NCBI GenBank assembly: GCA_964540815.1
Contig: CAZIOH010000039.1
Location: 1 to 58,139, forward strand
DNA from: CAZIOH01 sp964540815
GTDB lineage: Bacteria > Myxococcota_A > Polyangia > Fen-1088
Length of the DNA: 58,139 nt
Direction of reading: 5' to 3'
Below, piece by piece: positions 50,144 through 58,139 of the stretch (positions are counted from its first letter, which is position 1; each line of letters starts with the position of its first letter). The notes beneath the pieces were generated by a model. That model saw only the letters and a list, made by a program, of their open reading frames with translations, had not been told where the DNA came from and did not search any database. Both the position numbers and the translations under genes were made by a program.

Positions 50144-50464
50144 ATGGCGTTTTTCGACTATTTCAAGCGTACGACCAAGTCCGCGTCGCTGGCGAAGGAC
50201 CGCCTGTCGGTCATCGTCGCGCGCGAGCGGGTCGGCACCCGGGGAGGCCCCGACTATCTGGCGCAGCTCCAGCAAGAGCTGCTGGCGGTCCTGGCCAAGT
50301 ACGAGAAGATCGACCTGCAGCACGTCTCGGTCAGCCTCGACAGCACCGGAGGCTGCGACGTCCTCGAGCTCAACATCCTGCTCCCGGAGCCCGCCGATCA
50401 CCAGTCGCTCGGCAATGCCCGCGGCGGCATGAGCGGGCGTCCGCAGTCCAAGGCCTCGGCCTGA
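50144..50464 (+). CDS. minE: Cell division topological specificity factor MinE
   Basis: 106 residues from ATG 50144 with GAGGAA upstream. N-terminal membrane-binding and MinD-contact part: MAFFDYFKRTTKSASLAKDR, then LSVIVARER. The C-terminal topological domain has LQQELLAVLAKYEKID and VSVSLDSTGGCDVLELNILLP (in parts). A 20-residue Gly/Ser-rich tail is extra compared with E. coli MinE (88 residues). It stimulates MinD ATPase. Thirty-four bases after minD. Confidence 0.96.
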   Translation: MAFFDYFKRTTKSASLAKDRLSVIVARERVGTRGGPDYLAQLQQELLAVLAKYEKIDLQHVSVSLDSTGGCDVLELNILLPEPADHQSLGNARGGMSGRPQSKASA

Positions 50465-50472
50465 GCTGAACG

Positions 50473-50543
50473 GCTGGTCGACGCGGCTTCGCCGGGTTGA
50501 CCAGCGGGGCAAGGGGGGACCCAGAGGCGCGGGGCGGTCCCCC
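50473..50543. terminator. two hairpins between convergent minE and LysM genes
   Basis: GCTGGTC with GACCAGC (50473-50505, inner CGCGGC/GCCG adding to the stem) and GGGGGACC with GGTCCCCC (50514-50521 and 50536-50543). No T-run. Their position between convergent stops suggests two-way termination. Confidence 0.45.
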
Positions 50544-50550
50544 TGCTCAA

Positions 50551-51747
50551 TCAATAGCCTTTCTGCATGTCGGCGAGATCGCCGACCCGGAGCTCCCGGG
50601 TGGCGTGGGAGATCCAGCCGATGCTGCTCTCGCTCTGCACGTCGACAGCGATGATCTCGCCGACGGCGTGGGGCGGGAAGCGGTGATCGGAGGCGTCCCA
50701 GTCCTCCATGACCCGCTTGATCCCGTCCCCCTGACGCAGGACCAGGAATCGGTTCCCGACCGCCACCCCGTGGCGCAGCCCTCGGTTGAGGACCACGAAC
50801 ATCTGGTGGGCGACGAGGAGATTCGGCGAGACCGCGGCCACGATGCGCGCGCTCATCGAGGCGGCGTTGGGCCTCGGCGCGAGGGTCTTGAACAGGCGGC
50901 GCAGGGGGCCGACCCGGTAGCCCCGCTCCACCGGCTCGACCAGATCGACGAGGCGCGCGCTGGCGATGGCCGTGGCGTTGCGATCGGCGAGGCCGTCGAT
51001 GACCACCTCACCATAGACGTGAACCAGGTATCCGAGGGTCAGGCTCGACCCGGGCTCGCGGATGGGATGCTCGGTCTCGACCTGGTACACCGAGAAGCGC
51101 GCGCCCGGACGGGGCGGCTCGGCCCTCGGGAACTCGACGTACACCTGATCGCCGGAGGAGAGCATGATCTTCTCCTCCACCGACCCGAGGACGGTGCCGG
51201 CCGACTTGAGGGTGCCATCGTCGACGAAGCCGAGCTGCCGAACCTCCGCGCTGTCACCGAGGCCGCCTGGGCGCGTCCCCCGGGCCAGCGGCGCGCGGGC
51301 CGCGACGGGGGTGGGCGCCGGGTCGGCTCCCCTGGGGCTCGCCCCCTCGGTGGGAGGCGGGCGTCGCAACCGGATGGTCTGTCCCGGGAAGATCCAGTGC
51401 GGATTGGTGATCTCGGGGTTGAGGGCCCACAGCTGCGGCCAGCGCCACGGCTCCCCGAAGTACTTCTCCGACACGGTCCACAGCGTGTCGCCGCGACCGA
51501 CGCGGTGACTGGCGGGCATCTCATCGGGTGGGATGTCCTCGCCGGCTGGCGGCTCGAGATCGCCAGCCGAGACCGCCGGCTCCTCCGACCCGGCGGTCGA
51601 AGCGGTGCGCGCGACAGGAGCCGGCGCGGCTGCGAGTCGCGGGGCGGCGCTCCACGCCGAGATCACCGCGACGGCCTTGACCAGGAGACCCACGGAGCGC
51701 CCACGGGGACGGGCGAGCCCGCCTCGGAGACCAGCCGGAGACCTCAC
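50551..51747 (-). CDS. LysM-domain exported protein
   Basis: 398 residues from GTG 51747, which overlaps the upstream stop (GTGA); the longer open frame is a shadow. Basic N terminus and a hydrophobic stretch (VGLLVKAVAVISAWSAAPRLAAA in parts) give a signal peptide. One LysM motif near residue 80: SHRVGRGDTLWTVSEKYFG, then PWRWPQLWALNPEITNPHWIFPGQTIRLR (in parts), which in the family binds peptidoglycan. The remaining 250 residues are beta-rich (VYVEFPRAEPP, YLVHVYGEVVIDG, VGNRFLVLRQGDG) and resemble the uncharacterised C-terminal part of other proteobacterial LysM proteins. Likely a periplasmic cell-wall protein, paired with the CpoB-like lipoprotein. Confidence 0.88.
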   Translation of the reverse strand: MRSPAGLRGGLARPRGRSVGLLVKAVAVISAWSAAPRLAAAPAPVARTASTAGSEEPAVSAGDLEPPAGEDIPPDEMPASHRVGRGDTLWTVSEKYFGEPWRWPQLWALNPEITNPHWIFPGQTIRLRRPPPTEGASPRGADPAPTPVAARAPLARGTRPGGLGDSAEVRQLGFVDDGTLKSAGTVLGSVEEKIMLSSGDQVYVEFPRAEPPRPGARFSVYQVETEHPIREPGSSLTLGYLVHVYGEVVIDGLADRNATAIASARLVDLVEPVERGYRVGPLRRLFKTLAPRPNAASMSARIVAAVSPNLLVAHQMFVVLNRGLRHGVAVGNRFLVLRQGDGIKRVMEDWDASDHRFPPHAVGEIIAVDVQSESSIGWISHATRELRVGDLADMQKGY

Positions 51748-53048
51748 GGGGTGACCAGCCGGGCCAGCCGAGGCACCTGGGCTCCCTGGGTCCCCTGGGC
51801 CTTGACGGCGGCCCTCCCGCCTGGCGCCTGGCTCGAGCTCGGGAGTCCAGCCGGGCTCGCGCTCGCGCCCGGGGGCGAGCGCGGCGCCAGGCCAGCCTGC
51901 GGCGGCTGGTCGGCCGGACGCGCGAGCTCGGTGGTCGCCAGGCGGGCGGCCTCGTGCTTGGGAAACTCCCGGGTCAACCGCGTGAGCATCGCGCGCGAGC
52001 CGGTTCGATCCCCGAGGTAGGACAGGCTGAGCGCGAGCTTCAGCATCGCATCCGGTACCTTGCTTCCCTTCGGGTACCGGGTCATGACCAGGCGAAACCC
52101 TTGCTCCGCGAGGGCGAACTGGCGTCGATCGTAGTCGCTCTCGGCGATCCAGTACTGGCAACTGGCGGCCTGCTCATGGGCGGGATAGCTGGCGAGGAAG
52201 CGTCGAAAACCGGCGATGGCCTGGTTCTCGTGGCCCGATCGCAGGGCCGCCAGCGACTCGCGGTAGAGCCGGAGCGGCTCGATCTCCCGACCGGCCGCGG
52301 CGGGGGCCGGGGTCACCCCCGTGCCCGACCCACCCGAGGGCGGCGCACGGCCGGCAACCGCGACCCTGGAGGTGGTCTGGCCGGGGGGATGCGCGTCGGC
52401 TCCCCAGAGGCGGAGCTGCGGACGACGCACCACCTTTCGTCGTGTCGACCCCGGCGCCGACCCCGACGTCGGTCCGCGCGCTTCTCCCACGTACTCGACC
52501 GGCTGATCATCGACCAGGCTCCCCGGGGGCCCGGCGGGATCGGCCGCCGCCAAGGTGGACGAAGATGGAGGCGACGGCGAGGACGCGGTCCCTCGGTCGG
52601 CGGACCTCGACACCACCTTGGGCGCCGACGACCGCTCGGCGCTGACCGACCCCGACGGCCCGTCCTTCATCGCGGGGGCGGCGCCCTCGGCGGTGAGCTT
52701 GCGAACCGCCAGACCGCCACGAGACTTCGGTGGATCTCCGTGGGTGCGGCTTTCGAGCTGGTCCTCGAGGACGAACACCCGGTTCTCGAGCTCCTCGATG
52801 CGCCGCACGTAGCCCGCGTTCTTGGCCCGCAGGTCGGCGATGGTCCGGTCGCCGTCCGTCGCCACGGGCCCCGGGGTGGTCGCGGGCGCCGAGCCGCGCC
52901 AGGTCCCGCAGCCACCTGCTCCACAAGCGGCGATACCCACCCACACCCCGACGCCGAGCACCCGCGCTCGGGTCGCCCCCACTCTCCGAGGCTCCGGGCG
53001 GTCCGGCAGCGCGCGCACGCGGTTCACGGCACCAGGCGACATCGACAC
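51744..53048 (-). CDS. CpoB/YbgF-like TPR lipoprotein
   Basis: 434 residues. After a basic N terminus and a hydrophobic stretch, Cys42 (IAAC) or Cys47 (AGGC) may be lipidated. A short coiled coil follows (IADLRAKNAGYVRRIEELENRVFVLEDQL in parts), a long Pro/Ser/Gly linker, and TPR-like repeats near residues 260-375 (LYRESLAALRSGHENQAIAG, FLASYPAHEQAASCQYWIAES, AEQGFRLVMTRYPKGSKVPDA, in parts) like those of CpoB/YbgF, which links cell-wall synthesis and outer-membrane constriction. It is coupled to the LysM gene, so a joint envelope role is likely. Located 108 bases after hemC. Confidence 0.85.
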   Translation of the reverse strand: MSMSPGAVNRVRALPDRPEPRRVGATRARVLGVGVWVGIAACGAGGCGTWRGSAPATTPGPVATDGDRTIADLRAKNAGYVRRIEELENRVFVLEDQLESRTHGDPPKSRGGLAVRKLTAEGAAPAMKDGPSGSVSAERSSAPKVVSRSADRGTASSPSPPSSSTLAAADPAGPPGSLVDDQPVEYVGEARGPTSGSAPGSTRRKVVRRPQLRLWGADAHPPGQTTSRVAVAGRAPPSGGSGTGVTPAPAAAGREIEPLRLYRESLAALRSGHENQAIAGFRRFLASYPAHEQAASCQYWIAESDYDRRQFALAEQGFRLVMTRYPKGSKVPDAMLKLALSLSYLGDRTGSRAMLTRLTREFPKHEAARLATTELARPADQPPQAGLAPRSPPGASASPAGLPSSSQAPGGRAAVKAQGTQGAQVPRLARLVTP

Positions 53049-53156
53049 CGTCGATCATCGTAGACCTTCGGGCGCGCCCGGTCAAAGCCCCTGCGGAGCC
53101 ATCGGAATCCGCAGAGCCCCGGATCGTCGGATCGCCCAGATCGCCGAGCTCGGCGC

Positions 53157-54137
53157 TCAGAGCTCGCCGAGCTCGGCGAGGATTCGATCGGCCCCGTTTC
53201 GGAGCATGCGCTCGGCCATCTCGCGCCCGAGGCGCGCGGCCTCGGACCGCCGCCCGCGGCCCTCGTCGCGCACGACCAGCGACGCGTCGGGGCGACCGAC
53301 GAGGCCCCGCAGCCAGATCTCGTCGCCATCGCCATCGAGCACGGCGTGGCCCGCCACCGGGGTGCGGCACCCCACCCCGAGCCCGAACAGCAAGGCCCGC
53401 TCCGCGGTCACGGCGATCTCGGTGTCGGGATGGACCAAGGGCAGGCACGCCTCGCGGACCCGGGCGTCGTTGGCGCGAGTCTCGATCGCGAGCGCACCCT
53501 GGCCGATGGCCGGGAGCATCTCGTCGACCGACAGGCGTTGCGCGATGCGGTCCGAGAACCCCAGGCGGTCGAGGCCGGCGGCGGCCAGCACCGCGGCGTC
53601 CACCACCCCTTCGGCGACCTTGCGCAGCCGCGTGTCCACGTTCCCGCGCAGCAGCTCCACCTCGAGGTCGGGGCGCATCGTTCGCAGCAGGCACACGCGC
53701 CGCAAGCTCGAGGTCCCGACCCGGCTCCCGCCGGGCAGCGCCGCGAGCGACTGATTCGAACGACTGATGAGCACGTCGCGCGCGTCCGCGCGCTCGGGGA
53801 TCGCCGCCAGGACCAGCCCCGGCGCCAGGGCGGCCGGCACGTCCTTGAGGCTGTGCACCGCCAGATCGATCGCCCCGCGCAGCAGGGCCTCCTCGATCTC
53901 CTTGACCCAGACGCCCTTGCCCCCGCGTTCGATGACCGGGCCGCTTTGAAATCGGTCGCCCTCGGTCACGATGATCTCGAGCGCGGTCTCGAGCCCGGGC
54001 GTGGTGCGACCGAGCTCGGCCGCGATGTGCCGCGCCTGCCACAGCGCCAGGGCGCTGCCGCGCGTCCCGATCACGATGCGATTGGCGCCCCGCTGGCCCG
54101 CAGACGGCTGGGGTTTGACGATGGGCGTGGTGGTCAT
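53157..54137 (-). CDS. hemC: Porphobilinogen deaminase (hydroxymethylbilane synthase)
   Basis: 326 residues. NRIVIGTRGSALALWQARHI, DLAVHSLKDVP, GTSSLRRVCLLR, GNVDTRLRK and LPAIGQGALAIE are standard; the cysteine in GVGCRTPVAGHA carries the dipyrromethane cofactor. It joins four porphobilinogen units into hydroxymethylbilane in tetrapyrrole synthesis. Cytoplasmic. The ATG overlaps the hemA stop by four bases. hemB and hemD are not in the window. Confidence 0.97.
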   Translation of the reverse strand: MTTTPIVKPQPSAGQRGANRIVIGTRGSALALWQARHIAAELGRTTPGLETALEIIVTEGDRFQSGPVIERGGKGVWVKEIEEALLRGAIDLAVHSLKDVPAALAPGLVLAAIPERADARDVLISRSNQSLAALPGGSRVGTSSLRRVCLLRTMRPDLEVELLRGNVDTRLRKVAEGVVDAAVLAAAGLDRLGFSDRIAQRLSVDEMLPAIGQGALAIETRANDARVREACLPLVHPDTEIAVTAERALLFGLGVGCRTPVAGHAVLDGDGDEIWLRGLVGRPDASLVVRDEGRGRRSEAARLGREMAERMLRNGADRILAELGEL

Positions 54138-55630
54138 GGTTTTCCTCCCTGCCGGGAAAGCAGGTTGCCGACGACACCCGCGACGTGGCCACCACTTGCG
54201 GTCGCCGCGACCTCCGCGGCCTCCGCGGCATCCAGGCTGGGGGCGACCCCCACGCCTTGGGCGGACTGGGGTGGCCGCGCGGCCTCCGGCGCGCCGTTCG
54301 CGTCCTCCCCCTGGTTCGAGTCCATGCCCGCGCCGCGCGGGTGCTCCTCGCCAACCGGAAGCTCGAAGAGGCGCTGGACCGCCGCGATCAGCGCCGCTCC
54401 CTCCACCGCATCGGCGCCACCCTTCTTCAAGGCCACCTGCGGGCCGTGCAGGACCTTCTTGGCGATGGCCTCGGCGATGCCGAGCACCGCCTGCCGATCG
54501 CGCTCGGCCAGGTGCGCGAGCTCCCGCAACAAGCCGCGCTCGGCTTCGCCTCGCGCGAGGTCGAGCACCCGGCTGCGAAGCGCGGTGATGACCGGCCCCA
54601 CCCGGCGCCCCCGGTAGGCCTCGAGAAAACGCGCCACCTCCTGCTCCACCATCACCTCGGCGCGATCGGCCTCACCCCGCCGCTCCTCGCGGTGCTCGTT
54701 GGCCAGCTTCTGCAGATCGTCGATGTCCACCACGAAGATCCCCGAGATGTCGCCACATCCGGGCTCCACGTCGCGCGGGACCGCGATGTCGACCAGGAAC
54801 AGCGGACGCCCGCGCCTCCGCTTCCGGATGCGGAGCAAGAGCTCGCGCGTGAGGATCGGCTGGCGCGCGCCGGTCGACGAGATCACGATGTCGGCGTCGA
54901 CCAGGGCCCCCTCGAGGCCCTCGAAGGGGACCGTGGTGCCACCCACGCGCCGAGCCAGCTCGTCGGCCCGCGCCGGGGTGCGGTTGGTGACCAGAAGCCG
55001 CGCGCCCTGTCCACCGAGGGCCCGCCCGGCCAGATCGGCCATCTTCCCCGCGCCGATGAGCAGCACCGTGCGCCCTTCGAACCCGTCGAAGATGCGCCGG
55101 GCGTACTCGATGGCCACCGAGCTGATGGACACGGAGTTCCGCGCGATCTCGGTCTCGCGGCGAATCCGCCGGGCGATCCGGAAGGCCCCGGAGAAGCAGG
55201 CGCCGAGCACCGGCCCCACCGCCCGCGCCGCCAGCGCCGAGTCGTGGGCCTGCTTCACCTGGCCGAGGATCTGCGGCTCGCCCACCATCAGCGAATCCAG
55301 GCTGGACGCGACCCGGAAGAGGTGGTGGACGGCCTCGACGTCCACGCGCACGTAGAGGTGCGGGGTGAGCTCGGCCTCGGTGGTGCCAGCCCGCGCCGCG
55401 AAGTCCCGCTGCAGCGCCACGATGGCGGCGTCGAGATCCGGCGACACGGCATAGACCTCCACCCGGTTGCAGGTGGAGAGCACCGCCACCTCGCGCACCT
55501 CCGGGAGGCTCCCGAGCTGCTGGATGGCCCCCGACATCTGCTCGGGCGCCACCGCCAGACGCTCGCGCACCGCGAGGGGCGCCGTCCGATGCGAGAGCCC
55601 CATGACCAGAAAGTCGATCCCGCCCGGCAT
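54134..55630 (-). CDS. hemA: Glutamyl-tRNA reductase
   Basis: 498 residues from ATG 55630. LVMGLSHRTAPLAVRERL, catalytic Cys in VLSTCNRVEVYA, the SSLDSLMVGEPQILGQVK block, NADPH-binding LLIGAGKMADLAGRAL and ISSTGARQPIL, and the C-terminal dimerisation helices. It reduces glutamyl-tRNA to glutamate-1-semialdehyde, the first step of C5-pathway heme synthesis. About 70 residues longer than usual because of an Ala/Gly-rich tail. Its ribosome site (AAGG and TAGGG) lies at the end of the tetrapeptide-repeat ORF. Operon ccsA-repeat ORF-hemA-hemC. Confidence 0.96.
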   Translation of the reverse strand: MPGGIDFLVMGLSHRTAPLAVRERLAVAPEQMSGAIQQLGSLPEVREVAVLSTCNRVEVYAVSPDLDAAIVALQRDFAARAGTTEAELTPHLYVRVDVEAVHHLFRVASSLDSLMVGEPQILGQVKQAHDSALAARAVGPVLGACFSGAFRIARRIRRETEIARNSVSISSVAIEYARRIFDGFEGRTVLLIGAGKMADLAGRALGGQGARLLVTNRTPARADELARRVGGTTVPFEGLEGALVDADIVISSTGARQPILTRELLLRIRKRRRGRPLFLVDIAVPRDVEPGCGDISGIFVVDIDDLQKLANEHREERRGEADRAEVMVEQEVARFLEAYRGRRVGPVITALRSRVLDLARGEAERGLLRELAHLAERDRQAVLGIAEAIAKKVLHGPQVALKKGGADAVEGAALIAAVQRLFELPVGEEHPRGAGMDSNQGEDANGAPEAARPPQSAQGVGVAPSLDAAEAAEVAATASGGHVAGVVGNLLSRQGGKP

Positions 55631-55634
55631 GACC

Positions 55635-55870
55635 CTACCTTGGCCCCTTCATCGGCCCCTTCATCGGCCCCTTCATCGGACTCTTCATCGGACTCTNNNN
55701 NNNNNNNNNNNNNNNNNNNNNNNNNNNNNNNNNNNNNNNNNNNNNNNNNNNNNNNNNNNNNNNNNNNNNNNNNNNNNNNNNNNNNNNNNNNNNNNNGGCC
55801 CCTTCATCGGCCCCTTCATCGGCCCCTTCATCGGACTCTTCATCGGACTCTTCGGCGCGCGGAAGGTCAT
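55635..55870 (-). CDS. Candidate small protein of SPMK/GPMK tetrapeptide repeats, interrupted by a gap
   Basis: An ATG at 55870 overlaps the ccsA stop (ATGA). It opens MTFRAPKSPMK, then SPMK, GPMK, GPMK, G and enters the run of Ns. On the far side of the gap the same frame type (12-base unit, hence in phase for any whole number of units) reads SPMK, SPMK, GPMK, GPMK, GPR and stops at TAG 55637-55635, four bases before the hemA ATG. So a repeat peptide exactly fills the ccsA-hemA junction. If the gap is an artefact the peptide would have 26 residues. Very basic, Pro/Met/Lys-rich, no known family. It could be a real small protein, a leader peptide, or just a translated repeat. Confidence 0.4.
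55642..55851. repeat. 12-bp tandem repeats on both sides of a gap
   Basis: Units GGCCCCTTCATC (three copies) and GGACTCTTCATC (one full, one partial copy) occupy 55642-55696, and the same 55 bases occur again at 55797-55851, after 100 Ns. On the minus strand each unit reads GATGAAGGGGCC or GATGAAGAGTCC, containing an ATG and a purine-rich word. The repeat lies between ccsA and hemA. Confidence 0.95.
55697..55796. other. assembly gap (100 N)
   Basis: One hundred Ns inside the 12-bp repeat. The 55 bases before and after are identical, so the contig ends may overlap and the gap may have no real length, or the repeat is longer than the reads could resolve. Confidence 0.99.
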
Positions 55871-56667
55871 GCCGCGTACCTCAAGATGTACGCGATGAGC
55901 ACCAGCAGGGTCCCGCCAAATCCTCCGAGGGTCAGCCAGGCGGCCCGCCGCCCCTGCCAGCCGGCACCGAGCCGCGCCACCAGCAACACCCCGAAGGCCA
56001 GCCATGCCGCCATGGCGAAGAAGTACTCCGGCCGGTGGGCCTCGGCGCTGCTGACGCCGCCGAGCCGGCCGATCCAGACGGCGCCGGTGACCAGGGCCAC
56101 CGTGAAGATAGGGAAGCCCACCGACACGCACCTCAGCGCCAGACGATCGAGCAGCGCGAGCGGCGCCTCGTCGGTGGACAGATCGAACGCGCGCCCGAAC
56201 TGCTTGCGCTTGAGGCGGCGCTCCTGGACCAGGTAGAGCACCGCCAGCACGGCCGCCAGCGCGAAGACCGCGACGCCGAGGGTGGCCAGGAACACGTGCG
56301 TGCGGCCGAGCGCCCCCATGCGCGGAGCGTCTGGCTCGGCGGGCACGCCCCGCCCGAGGAGGAGCAAGATCAGCGCGGCCGGCACCGCGAAGGCCCCGGC
56401 CGCCGTCAGGTGGTAGCGGAGGGTGGCGAGCAGGTAGCCCGAGGCCACCAGGAACCCGACGAAGGCCACGGCCTCGGGCGTGGAGGACACGGGGTTCTGG
56501 GCGGCGAGGCAGCGCGCGCCGATGTCGACGATCTGCGCGAGCACACCGAGCGCGAGCGCGACGCGTCCCGCCTTGGCAGCGGCCGGATGGGGCGAGAACA
56601 GGTTGCCGAGGAAGAACGCGGACGCGAAGGCGTAGGCCAAAATCTCCACCGTGGTCAAGGTGGTCAC
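55867..56667 (-). CDS. ccsA: CcsA/HemX-like cytochrome c assembly membrane protein
   Basis: 266 residues from a GTG start; about eight membrane helices, typical of the CcsA/HemX group (ILAYAFASAFFLGNLFSP, VAFVGFLVASGYLLATLRYH, THVFLATLGVAVFALAAVLAVLYLVQERRLKRK in parts). Histidines in helices (TLRYHLTAAG, GRTHVFL) and in AHRPEYFFAM are candidate heme ligands. The tryptophan-rich WWD motif of true CcsA is not evident, so it may be HemX, which in Bacillus influences HemA levels; its place upstream of hemA-hemC matches that order. Inner membrane. Confidence 0.85.
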   Translation of the reverse strand: MTTLTTVEILAYAFASAFFLGNLFSPHPAAAKAGRVALALGVLAQIVDIGARCLAAQNPVSSTPEAVAFVGFLVASGYLLATLRYHLTAAGAFAVPAALILLLLGRGVPAEPDAPRMGALGRTHVFLATLGVAVFALAAVLAVLYLVQERRLKRKQFGRAFDLSTDEAPLALLDRLALRCVSVGFPIFTVALVTGAVWIGRLGGVSSAEAHRPEYFFAMAAWLAFGVLLVARLGAGWQGRRAAWLTLGGFGGTLLVLIAYILRYAA

Positions 56668-56822
56668 CCGAGATCTTGTAGCACGCCCCGCCCTCTCGAG
56701 CGCTGCCGGACTCCCCCATCCCCCCGCTCCCTACCCCCCCGTCCTCGTCCCCGTCCCCGTTCCCTGTCCGCTCGATCGGCGCCCGAGGACCGCGACGAGC
56801 CCGAGCCCGGCCACCGGAAGCC

Positions 56823-57191
56823 ATGACAGCGCCTGGAACGCATGCTAATCAGATCAGCAACATGGCGAGCGCAAATCTCCTCGAGGTCACCGACAGCAAC
56901 TTCAAGACCGAGGTCCTCGATTCGAAGACTCCGGTCCTGGTGGATTTCTGGGCCGCCTGGTGCGCACCCTGCCGGGCGATCGCGCCGCACGTCGATGCCC
57001 TCGCCACCGAGTACGCCGGGAAGCTGAAGGTCGGCAAGTGCGACATCGACTCCAACCAGGGCATCCCGCAGCAATTCGAGATCCGCAGCATCCCCACCCT
57101 GCTGGTCTTCAAGGACGGCAAGGTCGTCGGCCAGCTGGTGGGCGCCGTCGCCCGCACCAAGATCGAAGATCTGGTCAAGAAGGCGCTTTGA
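56823..57191 (+). CDS. trxA: Thioredoxin
   Basis: 122 residues from ATG 56823; ATG 56862 would give 109 residues, the usual size, and starts just before the fold. Active site WAAWCAPC: Ala replaces the Gly of the canonical WCGPC, seen in some thioredoxins and still a CxPC-type redox pair. VLVDFWAAWCAPCRAIAPHV in parts, KCDIDSNQGIPQQFEIRSIPTLLVFKDGK with the cis-Pro (IPT). Reduces protein disulphides in the cytoplasm. The 155-base space before it is C-rich without clear promoter elements. Confidence 0.95.
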   Translation: MTAPGTHANQISNMASANLLEVTDSNFKTEVLDSKTPVLVDFWAAWCAPCRAIAPHVDALATEYAGKLKVGKCDIDSNQGIPQQFEIRSIPTLLVFKDGKVVGQLVGAVARTKIEDLVKKAL

Positions 57192-57215
57192 TCGCGCCTG
57201 GATCTCGGCGCCGGG

Positions 57216-58139
<924 letters not shown>

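Overview
The window is about 70% G+C and mostly tightly packed. Several traits point to a member of the Myxococcota or a related former deltaproteobacterial lineage, probably of Polyangia type: a Hanks-type kinase with an HRDVSPHN catalytic loop, many lipoproteins with Gly/Ala/Ser-rich linkers, a sigma-54 activator, an ECF sigma factor, and xerC-hslV-hslU and ccsA-hemA-hemC operons. This placement is inferred from gene content only. Two 100-base runs of N (16862-16961 and 55697-55796) show a scaffolded draft assembly; both gaps lie in tandem repeats. I see no rRNA, tRNA, insertion sequence, prophage or CRISPR array.

Layout. 1-7 kb: the end of an aminotransferase gene, then a MarR regulator divergent from a three-gene RND efflux operon. 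7-10.5 kb: a short leuA divergent from a LysR gene, and a metallophosphoesterase. 10.5-16.7 kb: a hairpin-rich tandem repeat, a Ser/Thr kinase, two related Gly-rich eight-cysteine lipoproteins, a membrane protein of unknown function and a VOC protein. 16.8-22.4 kb: a palindromic 19-bp array at a gap, a secreted zinc metalloprotease, and a two-gene operon of a large lipoprotein and a membrane-anchored HEAT-like protein, preceded by an 18-bp palindrome and three 16-bp iterons.

22.5-35.8 kb is a pectin/galacturonate locus. Four overlapping minus-strand genes encode two surface lipoproteins, a DUF4861-GH105 fusion and a GH28 polygalacturonase. Divergent from them are uxaA-uxaB and, after a VWA lipoprotein, a hexuronate transporter. 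Together they describe a route from outside polymer digestion to uptake and reduction/dehydration of galacturonate; the isomerase UxaC is not in the window.

35.9-44.7 kb is housekeeping: ohr, xerC-hslV-hslU, an rRNA/tRNA uracil methyltransferase, and dprA-topA. 44.9-50.5 kb carries an ECF sigma factor with two coupled small/membrane genes, a sigma-54 activator, and complete minC, minD and minE. 50.5-56.7 kb is a minus-strand run: ccsA, a newly noticed SPMK/GPMK tetrapeptide-repeat small ORF, hemA, hemC, a CpoB-like TPR lipoprotein and a LysM protein. A thioredoxin and a truncated glycosyltransferase close the window.

The observations most worth following are the tetrapeptide-repeat ORF wedged between ccsA and hemA, the twin eight-cysteine lipoproteins, the repeat/palindrome control region at 22.2-22.4 kb, and the pectin lipoprotein operon.
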